The notes below the pieces were generated by a model. It had not been told where the DNA came from. It did not search any database and saw only the letters and a list, made by a program, of their open reading frames with translations. The translations under genes and the position numbers were made by a program. This document shows, piece by piece, positions 55,674-64,000 of a stretch of 64,000 nucleotides of DNA; the first letter of the stretch is position 1; every line of letters starts with the position of its first letter. The DNA comes from Bacteroidia bacterium (GTDB taxonomy: Bacteria > Bacteroidota > Bacteroidia > Bacteroidales > GWA2-32-17), in contig JACREQ010000075.1 in the NCBI GenBank assembly GCA_016218155.1, positions 1 through 64,000 of the forward strand, read 5' to 3'.

Positions 55674-57131
55674 TTATTTTATTCCTTCTTTTCTTAAATC
55701 TTCTTTCAATCTTGCAGACCAGTCAGAATTTTCGGATAATGATGATTTCCCTCTTGATAACTTATCCACAAGGGTAGTTATATTGGGTTTACAGAGTTCT
55801 TTCTTTGCATTTGAGTATATTAAAGTGTAGTCTTTACCCATTATTTCGGGATTATAAAAAAGAAATACTCCATCACGCTGATTGTCTATTATATAATAAT
55901 GCCAAATTTCATATGGATTAATGTTATTTGACGAATTATTTTGAGTAGTATTATTAGGTGCACCATATTGTAAATAAACCCTTCCTCTATCAGATTCATA
56001 TCCCTTTTTAATTTGCGATCCATAAAGCTTATTTACATAATCAACCTGCTCTTTATACTTCTTCCATTCTTCTTCAGGGAGGGAATAATTTTTTGCTTTC
56101 CAAAACGCATAAAAATATTTTTGCATATAGCTTAAATCTCTTGATTTTATTGCGTTCTGAGCATAAGTTAAATCTGCACCATCAGAAATTGGATACAATT
56201 CATTTATATACTCTAACAAAGTATCAACAGATGTAATTCCCTCAACAAATGTTTGCATAACATTTACCTGGTCAATATTTTCCCATTGTATTTTTTGTTT
56301 TGGATTACTTCTTTGAAAAAACGATTTCTTAGTTGAGACTACTTTATTTTCTTTATTTCTGATTTCAATTACAAAATTATAATTACCGGTTTCTAAACCA
56401 TCAATTGAGAACTCACCCATTAAAGGGATTACACTTGCTGCTTTTTGTTTCTTTGTTCTGGTATAATAAGCACTTGGCTTTTGCTGAGAAATTGATTCAA
56501 TATAATATTGTAATAAAAATTCCTGTGCTTCACCAAAAACTACATTGGTATTATATATTTCTAAATAAAATGCAAAATTTTTTATATTTGAAGGGTAAAA
56601 ATCTGCAACATAAGGAACCATATCATACCCATTTCTTGTTAATGGATTTGATTCTTTAGTAGGCGAAAATTTTTCTAAATATTCAACACCGGAAAACTGA
56701 ATCTCCTTTGGGTTATGGGCAATTGTAATAATATCGTGAAAAACAAATTCTTTTGAGTTTGCATTTTGTAAATCTTTAACCTTTAATTCAAAATTATATA
56801 AACCTTCTTTTAAATTAATTCTTTGCAAATCAATAAAATTTGGCTTTGAGCTTGTATCATTTACTTCAGGGCTTTTTAAATTGTATTTTCTAAATTCTTT
56901 AACTTGTCCGTCCTGATTAAAAAGCATAGTAATCTCAACCATTGCCTTATACTTACCATTTTCTTCTTTAGTAAATTCGGCAGAATTTCCAACAACAGTT
57001 AAATAGGTTTCTATATAATTACCAACTTCAGCACTATAAAATGGAGAATAATAATAATATACAGACAAATCAGAAGATTTTGACTGCCAATATATCAAAG
57101 TTAATAATATAAATACCCCTAACTTTTTCAT
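55674..57131 (-). CDS. GWxTD-domain exported protein
   Basis: About 485 residues from the ATG at 57129-57131, which gives a sensible signal peptide of about 18 residues; the 57164 start is alternative. The C-terminal region has a GWxTD-type segment, IKKGYESDRGRVYLQYGAP near residue 390, where the canonical GWxTD reads GYESD. EIWHYY follows. N-terminal beta-rich domains (SVYYYYSPFYSAEVGNYIETYL and others) have no assigned role. GWxTD proteins are common in Bacteroidota but of unknown function; some lie near T9SS or cell-envelope genes. Confidence 0.8.
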   Translation of the reverse strand: MKKLGVFILLTLIYWQSKSSDLSVYYYYSPFYSAEVGNYIETYLTVVGNSAEFTKEENGKYKAMVEITMLFNQDGQVKEFRKYNLKSPEVNDTSSKPNFIDLQRINLKEGLYNFELKVKDLQNANSKEFVFHDIITIAHNPKEIQFSGVEYLEKFSPTKESNPLTRNGYDMVPYVADFYPSNIKNFAFYLEIYNTNVVFGEAQEFLLQYYIESISQQKPSAYYTRTKKQKAASVIPLMGEFSIDGLETGNYNFVIEIRNKENKVVSTKKSFFQRSNPKQKIQWENIDQVNVMQTFVEGITSVDTLLEYINELYPISDGADLTYAQNAIKSRDLSYMQKYFYAFWKAKNYSLPEEEWKKYKEQVDYVNKLYGSQIKKGYESDRGRVYLQYGAPNNTTQNNSSNNINPYEIWHYYIIDNQRDGVFLFYNPEIMGKDYTLIYSNAKKELCKPNITTLVDKLSRGKSSLSENSDWSARLKEDLRKEGIK

Positions 57132-57267
57132 AATATTTCTATTTAGGTTATTAATTAATTTCAAAAATTATTAATATAAAGTTACGAAATTTTAACACAA
57201 AAAACCACATTAAATATATTAACAAAACATCTAAGTCTCCTAACAACGTGTATTACCTAACAAAATG

Positions 57268-58059
57268 TTAATTCATGAAGTTTTTAACTAAGTCAACAAA
57301 CTCGTTATATACATAATTATTTGTTGCTATAATTTCTTTCCCGAAAATAAAATCATCGCCTCCTTTAAAATCACAGACTTTTCCACCCGCCTGTCGCACT
57401 ATTATTGCACCGGCAGCAACATCCCAGGGATGAAGACTATATTCATAAAATGTCTCAAAGCGACCACAAGCAACATAAGCAAGATCTGTTGCAGCACTTC
57501 CTAATCTGCGAACCCCATGACTTTTATGGCAGAAATAATCTACTGACTTTAAAAATGCTGTAATTCTCTCATAATCATAATATGGGAAACCAATTGCAAT
57601 TAAACTATCCGAAACAGTTTTTCTTTTTGATACAGAAATTTCCTTTCCGTTTAAATATGCTTTAGAATCTTTCCAGGCATAAAAACATTCGTCATTAGAT
57701 ACAACATAAACAACTCCTAACAATATTTCATCTTTTTGCATTAAAGCGATGCTTATAGCGTAAGGATCAAGTCCGTGAATATAATTTGTCGTACCATCCA
57801 AAGGATCAATTACCCATGTGTATTCCGAATTTGTTTGTTTAACAGTATTTTCTTCAGCTAAGAAACCGGCTTCTGGAAAATATGTTTTCAATCCTTCAAT
57901 TATTTTTTTCTCGGAAGTTTTGTCAACATAAGTCACAAAATCATGCATGCCCTTATTTTCTATGATATCAGCAGATATTTTAGATTTCTCATTTAGAATA
58001 AATTTTCCTGTTTCTCTGGACAAATCACAAACCTTACTGCACAATGTTTTTAAATCCAT
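57268..58059 (-). CDS. Inositol-1-monophosphatase family protein
   Basis: A 263-residue metal-dependent phosphatase. EENTVKQTNSEYTWVIDPLDGTTNYIHG near residue 68 contains the DPLDGT motif with the Mg2+-binding aspartates, and HPWDVAAGAIIVRQAGGKV near residue 215 is the C-terminal signature. It could hydrolyse inositol phosphates, fructose 1,6-bisphosphate or 3'-phosphoadenosine 5'-phosphate; the substrate cannot be read from sequence. It starts 2 nt after the stop of mtaB, so the pair is cotranscribed, presumably because of compact packing. Confidence 0.9.
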   Translation of the reverse strand: MDLKTLCSKVCDLSRETGKFILNEKSKISADIIENKGMHDFVTYVDKTSEKKIIEGLKTYFPEAGFLAEENTVKQTNSEYTWVIDPLDGTTNYIHGLDPYAISIALMQKDEILLGVVYVVSNDECFYAWKDSKAYLNGKEISVSKRKTVSDSLIAIGFPYYDYERITAFLKSVDYFCHKSHGVRRLGSAATDLAYVACGRFETFYEYSLHPWDVAAGAIIVRQAGGKVCDFKGGDDFIFGKEIIATNNYVYNEFVDLVKNFMN

Positions 58060-58061
58060 AA

Positions 58062-59348
58062 TTATTTAATAATTTCACAATTCATAATCATTTTTTCACT
58101 ATTGTAACTAAGAAGTTTAACATTAGACACGTTATTATACAATTCTTTATTTGCCAATGCTTCAACTTTAATATAATTTTCGGTAAACCCTTCCATATAA
58201 CCAGCTTTACTCCTACTCTCAAACAATACTTTCACTTCCTTCCCAATATTTCTTTTATAAAATATTTCTTTTTTATCATCAGATAATTTATGAAGAATTT
58301 TACTCCTTTTCTCTTTGTTAATATCACTTACTTTATTATCCATTTTTGACGACAAAGTATTTTCACGTTCAGAATATGAGAACACATGAAAATGCGCGAC
58401 ATCAACTGATTTTAGCATTTCAAAGGTATCATTAAAGTCTGTATCAGTTTCTCCAGGGAATCCAACAATAACATCAATACCAATACACACTTCCGGAATA
58501 ATTCTGTGAATTGTTCTTACTTTATCAATAAATAAATTTGTATCATATTTTCTTTTCATTAACCCCAAAATCTTATCAGAACCCGATTGCAGCGGAATAT
58601 GAAAATGTGGCATAAACTTTTTTGAAGAAGCAACAAATTCAATTATCTCGGTAGAAAGTAAATCAGGCTCAATTGAAGAAATTCTAAATCTTTCTATTCC
58701 TGTAACATTGTTCAGCGATTTAATTAGTTCTAAAAAAGATTCACCTGTTGTGTGACCAAAATCACCGATATTAATTCCTGTTAATACAATCTCACGAATT
58801 CCTTTTGAAGCAATTATCTCGGCTTCTTTTACCAAATCAGCAATTGGAGCATTTCTACTTCTTCCTCGTGCAAAAGGGATAGTACAATATGAACAAAAAT
58901 AATTACAGCCATCCTGAACTTTTAAAAATGAACGAGTTCTGTCGCCAATCGAATATGCTGCAAAAAATTCATGACTTGGTTTTGAATAATCAAATACTTT
59001 ATCTTCTAAAGAAGTTATTGAATTTAAATAATCTACAAATTTTGATTTTTCTGAATTCCCAATAATAAGGCTCACACCTTCAATTTCAGAAATTTCATTA
59101 GAATTCAACTCGGCATAACAGCCTGTTACTATTACCTTACTTCCTACTTGTTGTTTAATTGCTTTACGAATAATATTTCTACATTTTTTATCAGCAGCCC
59201 CTGTAACAGTACAAGTATTTATCACATAAACATCTGCTGAACTGGTAAAAGAAACTACTTCGTGCCCCTGCTCCACTGCAACTCTGTGAAGAGTAGAAGT
59301 TTCGGCATAATTTAACTTACAACCAAGTGTATAAAACGCAATTTTCAT
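58062..59348 (-). CDS. mtaB: tRNA t6A37 methylthiotransferase MtaB
   Basis: About 428 residues from the ATG at 59346-59348 (MKIAFYTLGCKLNYAE); the 59366 start would add six residues outside the usual start. A radical-SAM methylthiotransferase that converts N6-threonylcarbamoyladenosine-37 in tRNA to the 2-methylthio derivative, using two [4Fe-4S] clusters. The N-terminal LGCKLNYAE with later cysteines is the UPF0004 domain. The radical-SAM site is CNYFCSYCTIPFARGRSR near residue 148, and GFPGETDTDFNDTF lies in the later TIM-barrel part. The C-terminal TRAM domain (KEVKVLFESRSKAGYMEGFTENYIKVE) completes it. The subfamily assignment over MiaB or RimO rests on the LGCKLN and CNYFCSYC pattern. 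Confidence 0.93.
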   Translation of the reverse strand: MKIAFYTLGCKLNYAETSTLHRVAVEQGHEVVSFTSSADVYVINTCTVTGAADKKCRNIIRKAIKQQVGSKVIVTGCYAELNSNEISEIEGVSLIIGNSEKSKFVDYLNSITSLEDKVFDYSKPSHEFFAAYSIGDRTRSFLKVQDGCNYFCSYCTIPFARGRSRNAPIADLVKEAEIIASKGIREIVLTGINIGDFGHTTGESFLELIKSLNNVTGIERFRISSIEPDLLSTEIIEFVASSKKFMPHFHIPLQSGSDKILGLMKRKYDTNLFIDKVRTIHRIIPEVCIGIDVIVGFPGETDTDFNDTFEMLKSVDVAHFHVFSYSERENTLSSKMDNKVSDINKEKRSKILHKLSDDKKEIFYKRNIGKEVKVLFESRSKAGYMEGFTENYIKVEALANKELYNNVSNVKLLSYNSEKMIMNCEIIK

Positions 59349-59473
59349 CTTTATTATAGTCCGCAAAATTAACTAAACTTATTGAAATTCGGGAATTAGC
59401 TTATACGAATTATACTTTGAAATTTGAGATATTAAATTAATTACATTTTTTTAGAAAAAAGAAAACTAAATCA

Positions 59474-59504
59474 TTGACTTATATCTTAATTTTTCATATT
59501 TTTA
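59474..59504 (+). promoter_or_regulatory. Candidate promoter of the giant secreted protein
   Basis: TTG at 59474-59476 and TATTTTTA at 59497-59504, separated by 20 nt, fit the Bacteroidota -33/-7 pattern with one mismatch. The ATG is 23 nt downstream. Confidence 0.4.
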
Positions 59505-59527
59505 ACCACAATTCAAATTTCATTACT

Positions 59528-62500
59528 ATGAAAACAATAAAAGTAATTTTAATAACATTTTTACTATCAATTTCTTTCATATTTGTAAAATCACAATGTA
59601 ATTACTCAATAGTTCTTTTAGACACTTTTGGCGATGGTTGGAATGGAGGTGAGGTAATTGTTACAGTAGGCAGCACCGTTAATGGACCATATACAATTGC
59701 ATCAGGTGCCGGACCATTAACATATTCATTTCCGGTAACAATTGGAAATTCTATTAGTGTAACATATACAGCTGGTCAATGGCCCGAAGAAAATGAGTAT
59801 TTTATATACAATAACCAGGGAATTGAAATATTTCATGACGGACCTAATCCTACCGCAAACAATACAAACATTGGTATTGCAAGTTGCCCTAGCTGCAATA
59901 CTCCAACTGGCCTTACAGCTACAGCTATCACACTAAATTCAGCAACTATAGGTTGGACAACTCCAGGAACTTTATCAAATATACAATACGGAATTGCTGG
60001 CTTTACTTTAGGTACAGGAACTATTGTTAACGGTTTAACTACTAATACTTATAACTTATCGGGATTAACTTCAGCAACAAGTTATTCTTTTTATGTTCAA
60101 AATGATTGTGGTGGTGGTGATCTAAGTTCTTGGACCGGACCATATACTTTCAGTACTCTGGTTTGTTTACCTGCAAATCAGTGCACATTTGCAATGAATA
60201 TGCACGATATAGGAAACAGCTGGAATGGCGCAGGAATTACAGTATACCAGAATGGTGTTAACATGGGATTTTTTACTGTTACCGGTGGAGGTCAAAACTT
60301 AGCTAATGTTAATCTTTGTAACGGTGCAAATATTCAATTATCATGGACAACCGGAGTTTATGATAACGAAACAAGTTTCGAAATGCTTGATCCATCCAAC
60401 AATATAGTTTTTTCGTGGGCAACAGGTAATGCACCAACAGCAGGATTATTTTACACCTTTACAAGCAGCTGCATCCCGGTAACATGTCCAAAACCAATAA
60501 CACTAACGGCAACAAATATTTCCGATGTATCAGCAACACTTAACTGGGTTCCTCAAGGATCAGCAACCACCTGGGAAATTGAATACGGACCGGTTGGTTT
60601 TGCTATAGGTACTGGCACATTAATAAATAATATTACTTCACATCCTTATATTTTAAACGGCTTAAATTCAAACACAAATTATAGTTTTTATGTGCGTTCT
60701 GACTGTGGTGGTGGCGATTACAGTGTATGGTCGGGACCAATTACATTTACTACTTTACTTTCAATTTTAAATAACCCATCAGTTTGTGGTCTTCAAATTC
60801 ATATACCTGATGCAGGTTGTGTTGATATTCCAATAAATGTTTCCGGTGTTTCAGGAACACAAATGGGAACAACTGTTAACTTAAAAGATGTAAATTTTAT
60901 TATAACACACACCTGGGATGCTGATATTAACGCAATATTAGAATCACCAAGCGGAGCTACAGTTTCATTAGTCTCAAATACTGGAGGTGGAGGAGATAAT
61001 TTTGGCATCGTAAATGGATTATGCGACTCATACACAAATTTTAATATGACAGGTATTAATGGACCAATTGGTACAGGGATTCCACCATTTGTTGGTTCAT
61101 ATATTCCTTTAGGAAATTTCAATAGTTTAAATGACAACTCAAACCCCAACGGAACATGGATTTTGCACGTATGCGATGCAATGAATGCTGATACAGGAAG
61201 TGTTCAATTTGTACAACTTGTTTTTGACCCTATTATACCACCAGCAACTGTACTTATTAATGAACTTGATTGCGACCAGACTGGTAATGATTCTCTTGAA
61301 TTTGTTGAGCTTTATGATGGCGGTGTTGGCAACTATCCATTAGATGGTTATACAGTTGTTTTTTATAATGGGAGTACAGATCAAAGCTATCTTTCATTCG
61401 ATCTGGACGGATACACAACTGATAATAACGGGTACTTTGTTATAGGCAATTCTACTGTTTCAGGATCTTCTATAACATTTGCAGATAATCTGCTACAGAA
61501 TGGCGCAGATGCAGTTGCTTTATATACCGATAATGCTTCAACATTTCCTGCAGGTACTACATTAACACTAACAAATCTTGTTGATGCAATTGTATATGAA
61601 ACCAGCGACCCTACAGATGTTCAATTACTGACATTATTAAATTCTGGTCAACCACAAATTGACGAAAATCTTTATAACAATAAAGACATAGTATCTTGTT
61701 CAAGAATTTCAAACGGTACCGGAGGATTAAGAAATACTGCTACATATAAAGCGGCAGTGCCAACACCAAAGGCTGCAAATCAGGCATTACCCGAATTAAT
61801 CTGGCTGACTTCTGTTTTTAATGAGGCATTTACAAATAATGGTTCTATTACAAATTCTCTAAATCTTAAATTAAAGAATCATATTTTTTCAAATATCGGA
61901 ACCTTTACTGAAGGGGTTGAATACACAACAGCTAATGTTCCTGCAGGCTTAACAACCGTTATTAATATTTTAACAGACACTACTGCAACAATAAGTTTAA
62001 TTGGTAATGCAAGTCAGCACCTTAATATTAATGACATAAATAACCTGACAATTACATTCCTGAATGCTGCATATTTCGGTTTATCATCGAACTTTGTTAT
62101 TGGAAATTCAAAAAATAATATAGGGATAGATTTCATTGATACAACGCCACCAACAATGATATGGGATAATTCCATTTTTAATGAATCTATAACAAATAAC
62201 GGAAGCACAACAGATTCAATTATTGTTAAATTATATACTGAAACTTTTATACTAAACTCAGGAATATTCCTACCATCAACACACTACACTACATCAAATA
62301 TTCCTGCAGGTATAACAGTTCAGATTGAATCTACAACAGACACATCGGCTATTATTAGACTATACGGAAATGCTTTAAATCATACATCAGCAGACAACAT
62401 TAACAATATGTCAATAATATTTAATGATGCTGCATTTACCGGTGGAATTGCCGCTAATGTTGCAAATTACCATAATGACACATTAGAGATTAATTTTCTG

Positions 62501-64000
62501 GATCCTTTTTATCAGGATTTAACTCCAACAATAATTCCATCTGACACATTATATATTTGCAATAGTTGCCCAACCTGTGCCCCTGATGTATACATTCATA
62601 ACAATGGACCAACAGCTTTATTACAAAACGATTCAATTATTGTTTATTATCAATACCCTCCTCTTTCAATCCCTATTATTGACACTATTATTTTAGCAAA
62701 TAATTTACTTCCCAACGATTCCATACTTTATGAACCTGTTTTAAATATAACTCAAAACGGAATCTACGGTTTTGAATTTTACATATACAGTAATTCCGAT
62801 AACAACAATTTAAATGACACTGCTTATATTACGATAAATTCTTATCAGGTTTCAGTTGATTTAGGCGGTATAAATGACACTATATTAGTAACAAGCTACC
62901 CTCATTTTTTAAATGCTGGCATCGGAGTTTTTCCATTCACATACTTATGGTCTGATAATTCTACTTCTCAAACAATTTCTGTTTCTTCCGATGGTTGGTA
63001 CTTTGTTACTGTTACAGACTTTAACGGCTGCACAGCCAGCGACTCTGTATACATTTATCAAAACATTGACATATTAGATTTAGCAGTTAGCATTAATCCA
63101 TCCGACACTATATTTATATGTAACAATTGTCCTTGTAATTATCCCGATTTCTTAATTATTAACAATGGACCAAATCCAGTTTACCAGTCGGACACTATTA
63201 TCATAAATTATATTTATTCACCATTAACAGCACCTGTAACTGACACATTAATTATTAATTCAGATTTTAACATGGGAGACACTTTAATTTACAACCCTTC
63301 CATGAACATTACTGAAATAGGACTTTATCCAGTTCAGGTATTTATTTCTAATTCCAATGATTTTGAAACAAATAACGATACTGCATTTTCGAATATTTAT
63401 GCATACCAGATTTCAACAAACTTAGGTGGAATTAACGACACAATTACTGTAAATGGATTCCCATATATGCTTGATGCAGGCTCATGCACTAGTCCGTTTG
63501 GGTGTAATTATTTGTGGTCTGACCTAGAAATAACACAAACAATAAATGTTAATTCAGAAGGTTGGTATATTGTTAATGTTTCTGACTCGTACGGATGTTC
63601 TGCAATCGATTCAGTGTATGTATTACTAAATCCTAACTTAACCGATTTATCATTTGAATATAATACAAGCGAGACTATTTATATTTGCAATAGCTGCTCA
63701 TGTAATTTCCCTCATTTTTTAATTATTAACAATGGACCCAATACATTATTCCAAAATGATAGCATACAAATATTTAGCATATATCCTCCTCTTACAATTC
63801 CTACAATTGAGACATATGTTTTAACCACTGATCTTTTACCAACCGACACAATTATATATACACCTACAATTAACGGTCAATTAGGATCTTATCCTTATAA
63901 ATCATTTATTTACAATTTCAATAATACAAATAACTTAAACGACACTTTACTTACAAATATTTATTCGTATAATTTAACTGTTGATTTAGGTGGAGTAAAC
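59528..64000 (+). CDS. Giant modular secreted protein, 3' end cut by window
   Basis: One frame runs open from the ATG at 59528 to the window edge, 1491 codons with no stop. Signal peptide about 1-23 (ends VKSQ). Modules: GDGWNG-type beta domain (24-118) and Fn3 (122-212); a second GxSWNG domain (217-318) and Fn3 (320-412); P-domain-like (proprotein convertase type; about 418-568); lamin-tail-type domain (LTD, 575-690); two similar beta repeats (about 757-861 and 877-991). Three copies of a roughly 188-residue CARDB/PKD-like repeat start near 1004, 1192 and 1381, the third cut. Each has a cysteine cluster (CNSCPTC, CNNCPC, CNSCSC) and then IINNGPN or a close variant. It is most likely T9SS-exported, though the sorting domain lies beyond the edge. 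No catalytic domain is visible. Confidence 0.88.
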   Translation, partial: MKTIKVILITFLLSISFIFVKSQCNYSIVLLDTFGDGWNGGEVIVTVGSTVNGPYTIASGAGPLTYSFPVTIGNSISVTYTAGQWPEENEYFIYNNQGIEIFHDGPNPTANNTNIGIASCPSCNTPTGLTATAITLNSATIGWTTPGTLSNIQYGIAGFTLGTGTIVNGLTTNTYNLSGLTSATSYSFYVQNDCGGGDLSSWTGPYTFSTLVCLPANQCTFAMNMHDIGNSWNGAGITVYQNGVNMGFFTVTGGGQNLANVNLCNGANIQLSWTTGVYDNETSFEMLDPSNNIVFSWATGNAPTAGLFYTFTSSCIPVTCPKPITLTATNISDVSATLNWVPQGSATTWEIEYGPVGFAIGTGTLINNITSHPYILNGLNSNTNYSFYVRSDCGGGDYSVWSGPITFTTLLSILNNPSVCGLQIHIPDAGCVDIPINVSGVSGTQMGTTVNLKDVNFIITHTWDADINAILESPSGATVSLVSNTGGGGDNFGIVNGLCDSYTNFNMTGINGPIGTGIPPFVGSYIPLGNFNSLNDNSNPNGTWILHVCDAMNADTGSVQFVQLVFDPIIPPATVLINELDCDQTGNDSLEFVELYDGGVGNYPLDGYTVVFYNGSTDQSYLSFDLDGYTTDNNGYFVIGNSTVSGSSITFADNLLQNGADAVALYTDNASTFPAGTTLTLTNLVDAIVYETSDPTDVQLLTLLNSGQPQIDENLYNNKDIVSCSRISNGTGGLRNTATYKAAVPTPKAANQALPELIWLTSVFNEAFTNNGSITNSLNLKLKNHIFSNIGTFTEGVEYTTANVPAGLTTVINILTDTTATISLIGNASQHLNINDINNLTITFLNAAYFGLSSNFVIGNSKNNIGIDFIDTTPPTMIWDNSIFNESITNNGSTTDSIIVKLYTETFILNSGIFLPSTHYTTSNIPAGITVQIESTTDTSAIIRLYGNALNHTSADNINNMSIIFNDAAFTGGIAANVANYHNDTLEINFLDPFYQDLTPTIIPSDTLYICNSCPTCAPDVYIHNNGPTALLQNDSIIVYYQYPPLSIPIIDTIILANNLLPNDSILYEPVLNITQNGIYGFEFYIYSNSDNNNLNDTAYITINSYQVSVDLGGINDTILVTSYPHFLNAGIGVFPFTYLWSDNSTSQTISVSSDGWYFVTVTDFNGCTASDSVYIYQNIDILDLAVSINPSDTIFICNNCPCNYPDFLIINNGPNPVYQSDTIIINYIYSPLTAPVTDTLIINSDFNMGDTLIYNPSMNITEIGLYPVQVFISNSNDFETNNDTAFSNIYAYQISTNLGGINDTITVNGFPYMLDAGSCTSPFGCNYLWSDLEITQTINVNSEGWYIVNVSDSYGCSAIDSVYVLLNPNLTDLSFEYNTSETIYICNSCSCNFPHFLIINNGPNTLFQNDSIQIFSIYPPLTIPTIETYVLTTDLLPTDTIIYTPTINGQLGSYPYKSFIYNFNNTNNLNDTLLTNIYSYNLTVDLGGVN

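Noticed and set aside
60799-61149. Minus-strand frame inside the giant protein
   Set aside because: Shadow of the P-domain region; the plus strand is one uninterrupted frame with recognised domains.

Overview
This AT-rich 64 kb chromosomal window comes from a member of the Bacteroidota, most likely an anaerobic Bacteroidales-like lineage. The evidence is several secreted proteins ending in type IX secretion (T9SS) sorting domains, GWxTD and DUF4412-type proteins, the short Bacteroidota-style arginine decarboxylase, a stand-alone MnmD, and a trimeric NAD-linked [FeFe] hydrogenase that points to fermentative or syntrophic anaerobic growth. No rRNA, tRNA, prophage or CRISPR array was found. The window cuts a gene at each end: ftsK on the left and a giant secreted repeat protein on the right.

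Layout. 1-12.5 kb is core metabolism: ftsK, two DUF4412-like exported proteins, arginine decarboxylase facing carbamate kinase and ornithine carbamoyltransferase, plsY, molybdenum cofactor genes (moaC and a MOSC-MogA fusion), a DEDDh exonuclease/GIY-YIG nuclease fusion, enolase and a PAP2 phosphatase. 12.5-27.6 kb is an accessory block. Here a 13-gene surface-polysaccharide locus (flippase, polymerase, initiating sugar transferase, five glycosyltransferases, WecB, aminotransferase, acyl- and methyltransferases, PAP2) lies between two REP-associated tyrosine transposases (RAYTs). Each RAYT sits in its own set of short palindromes, and the two sets differ in stem sequence.

27.6-38.8 kb mixes exported proteins (a SIMPL-domain protein, a T9SS protein, a PagL-like lipid A deacylase and an L-type lectin T9SS protein) with housekeeping genes: pyk, purC, phoH, a SAM-cleaving DUF62 enzyme and mazG. 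38.9-46.9 kb is a cluster of three large T9SS-secreted proteins: two related M43 metalloproteases, one with PKD repeats and one with Asp-box repeats, and a trypsin-like lysyl-endopeptidase-type protein. 47-59.4 kb holds small lipoproteins, ligA, the hydrogenase operon hydCBA, mnmD coupled to a GT2 gene, a GWxTD protein, an inositol-monophosphatase-family gene and mtaB. From 59.5 kb to the end runs one open reading frame of at least 1491 codons encoding a modular secreted protein.

Most noteworthy: (1) two RAYT loci with different palindrome families bracketing the polysaccharide cluster, one of them placing inverted copies of the same palindrome against both ends of its gene and over its stop codon; (2) a hydrogenase whose NuoF-like subunit lacks both terminal Fe-S domains and whose catalytic subunit reads TSCSP rather than TSCCP, suggesting NADH-linked, non-bifurcating chemistry; (3) the giant secreted protein with about 188-residue repeats, each carrying a conserved cysteine cluster; (4) related inverted terminator-like sequences enclosing a fold-back repeat after pyk. 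All functions are inferred by reading motifs; no database search was run.
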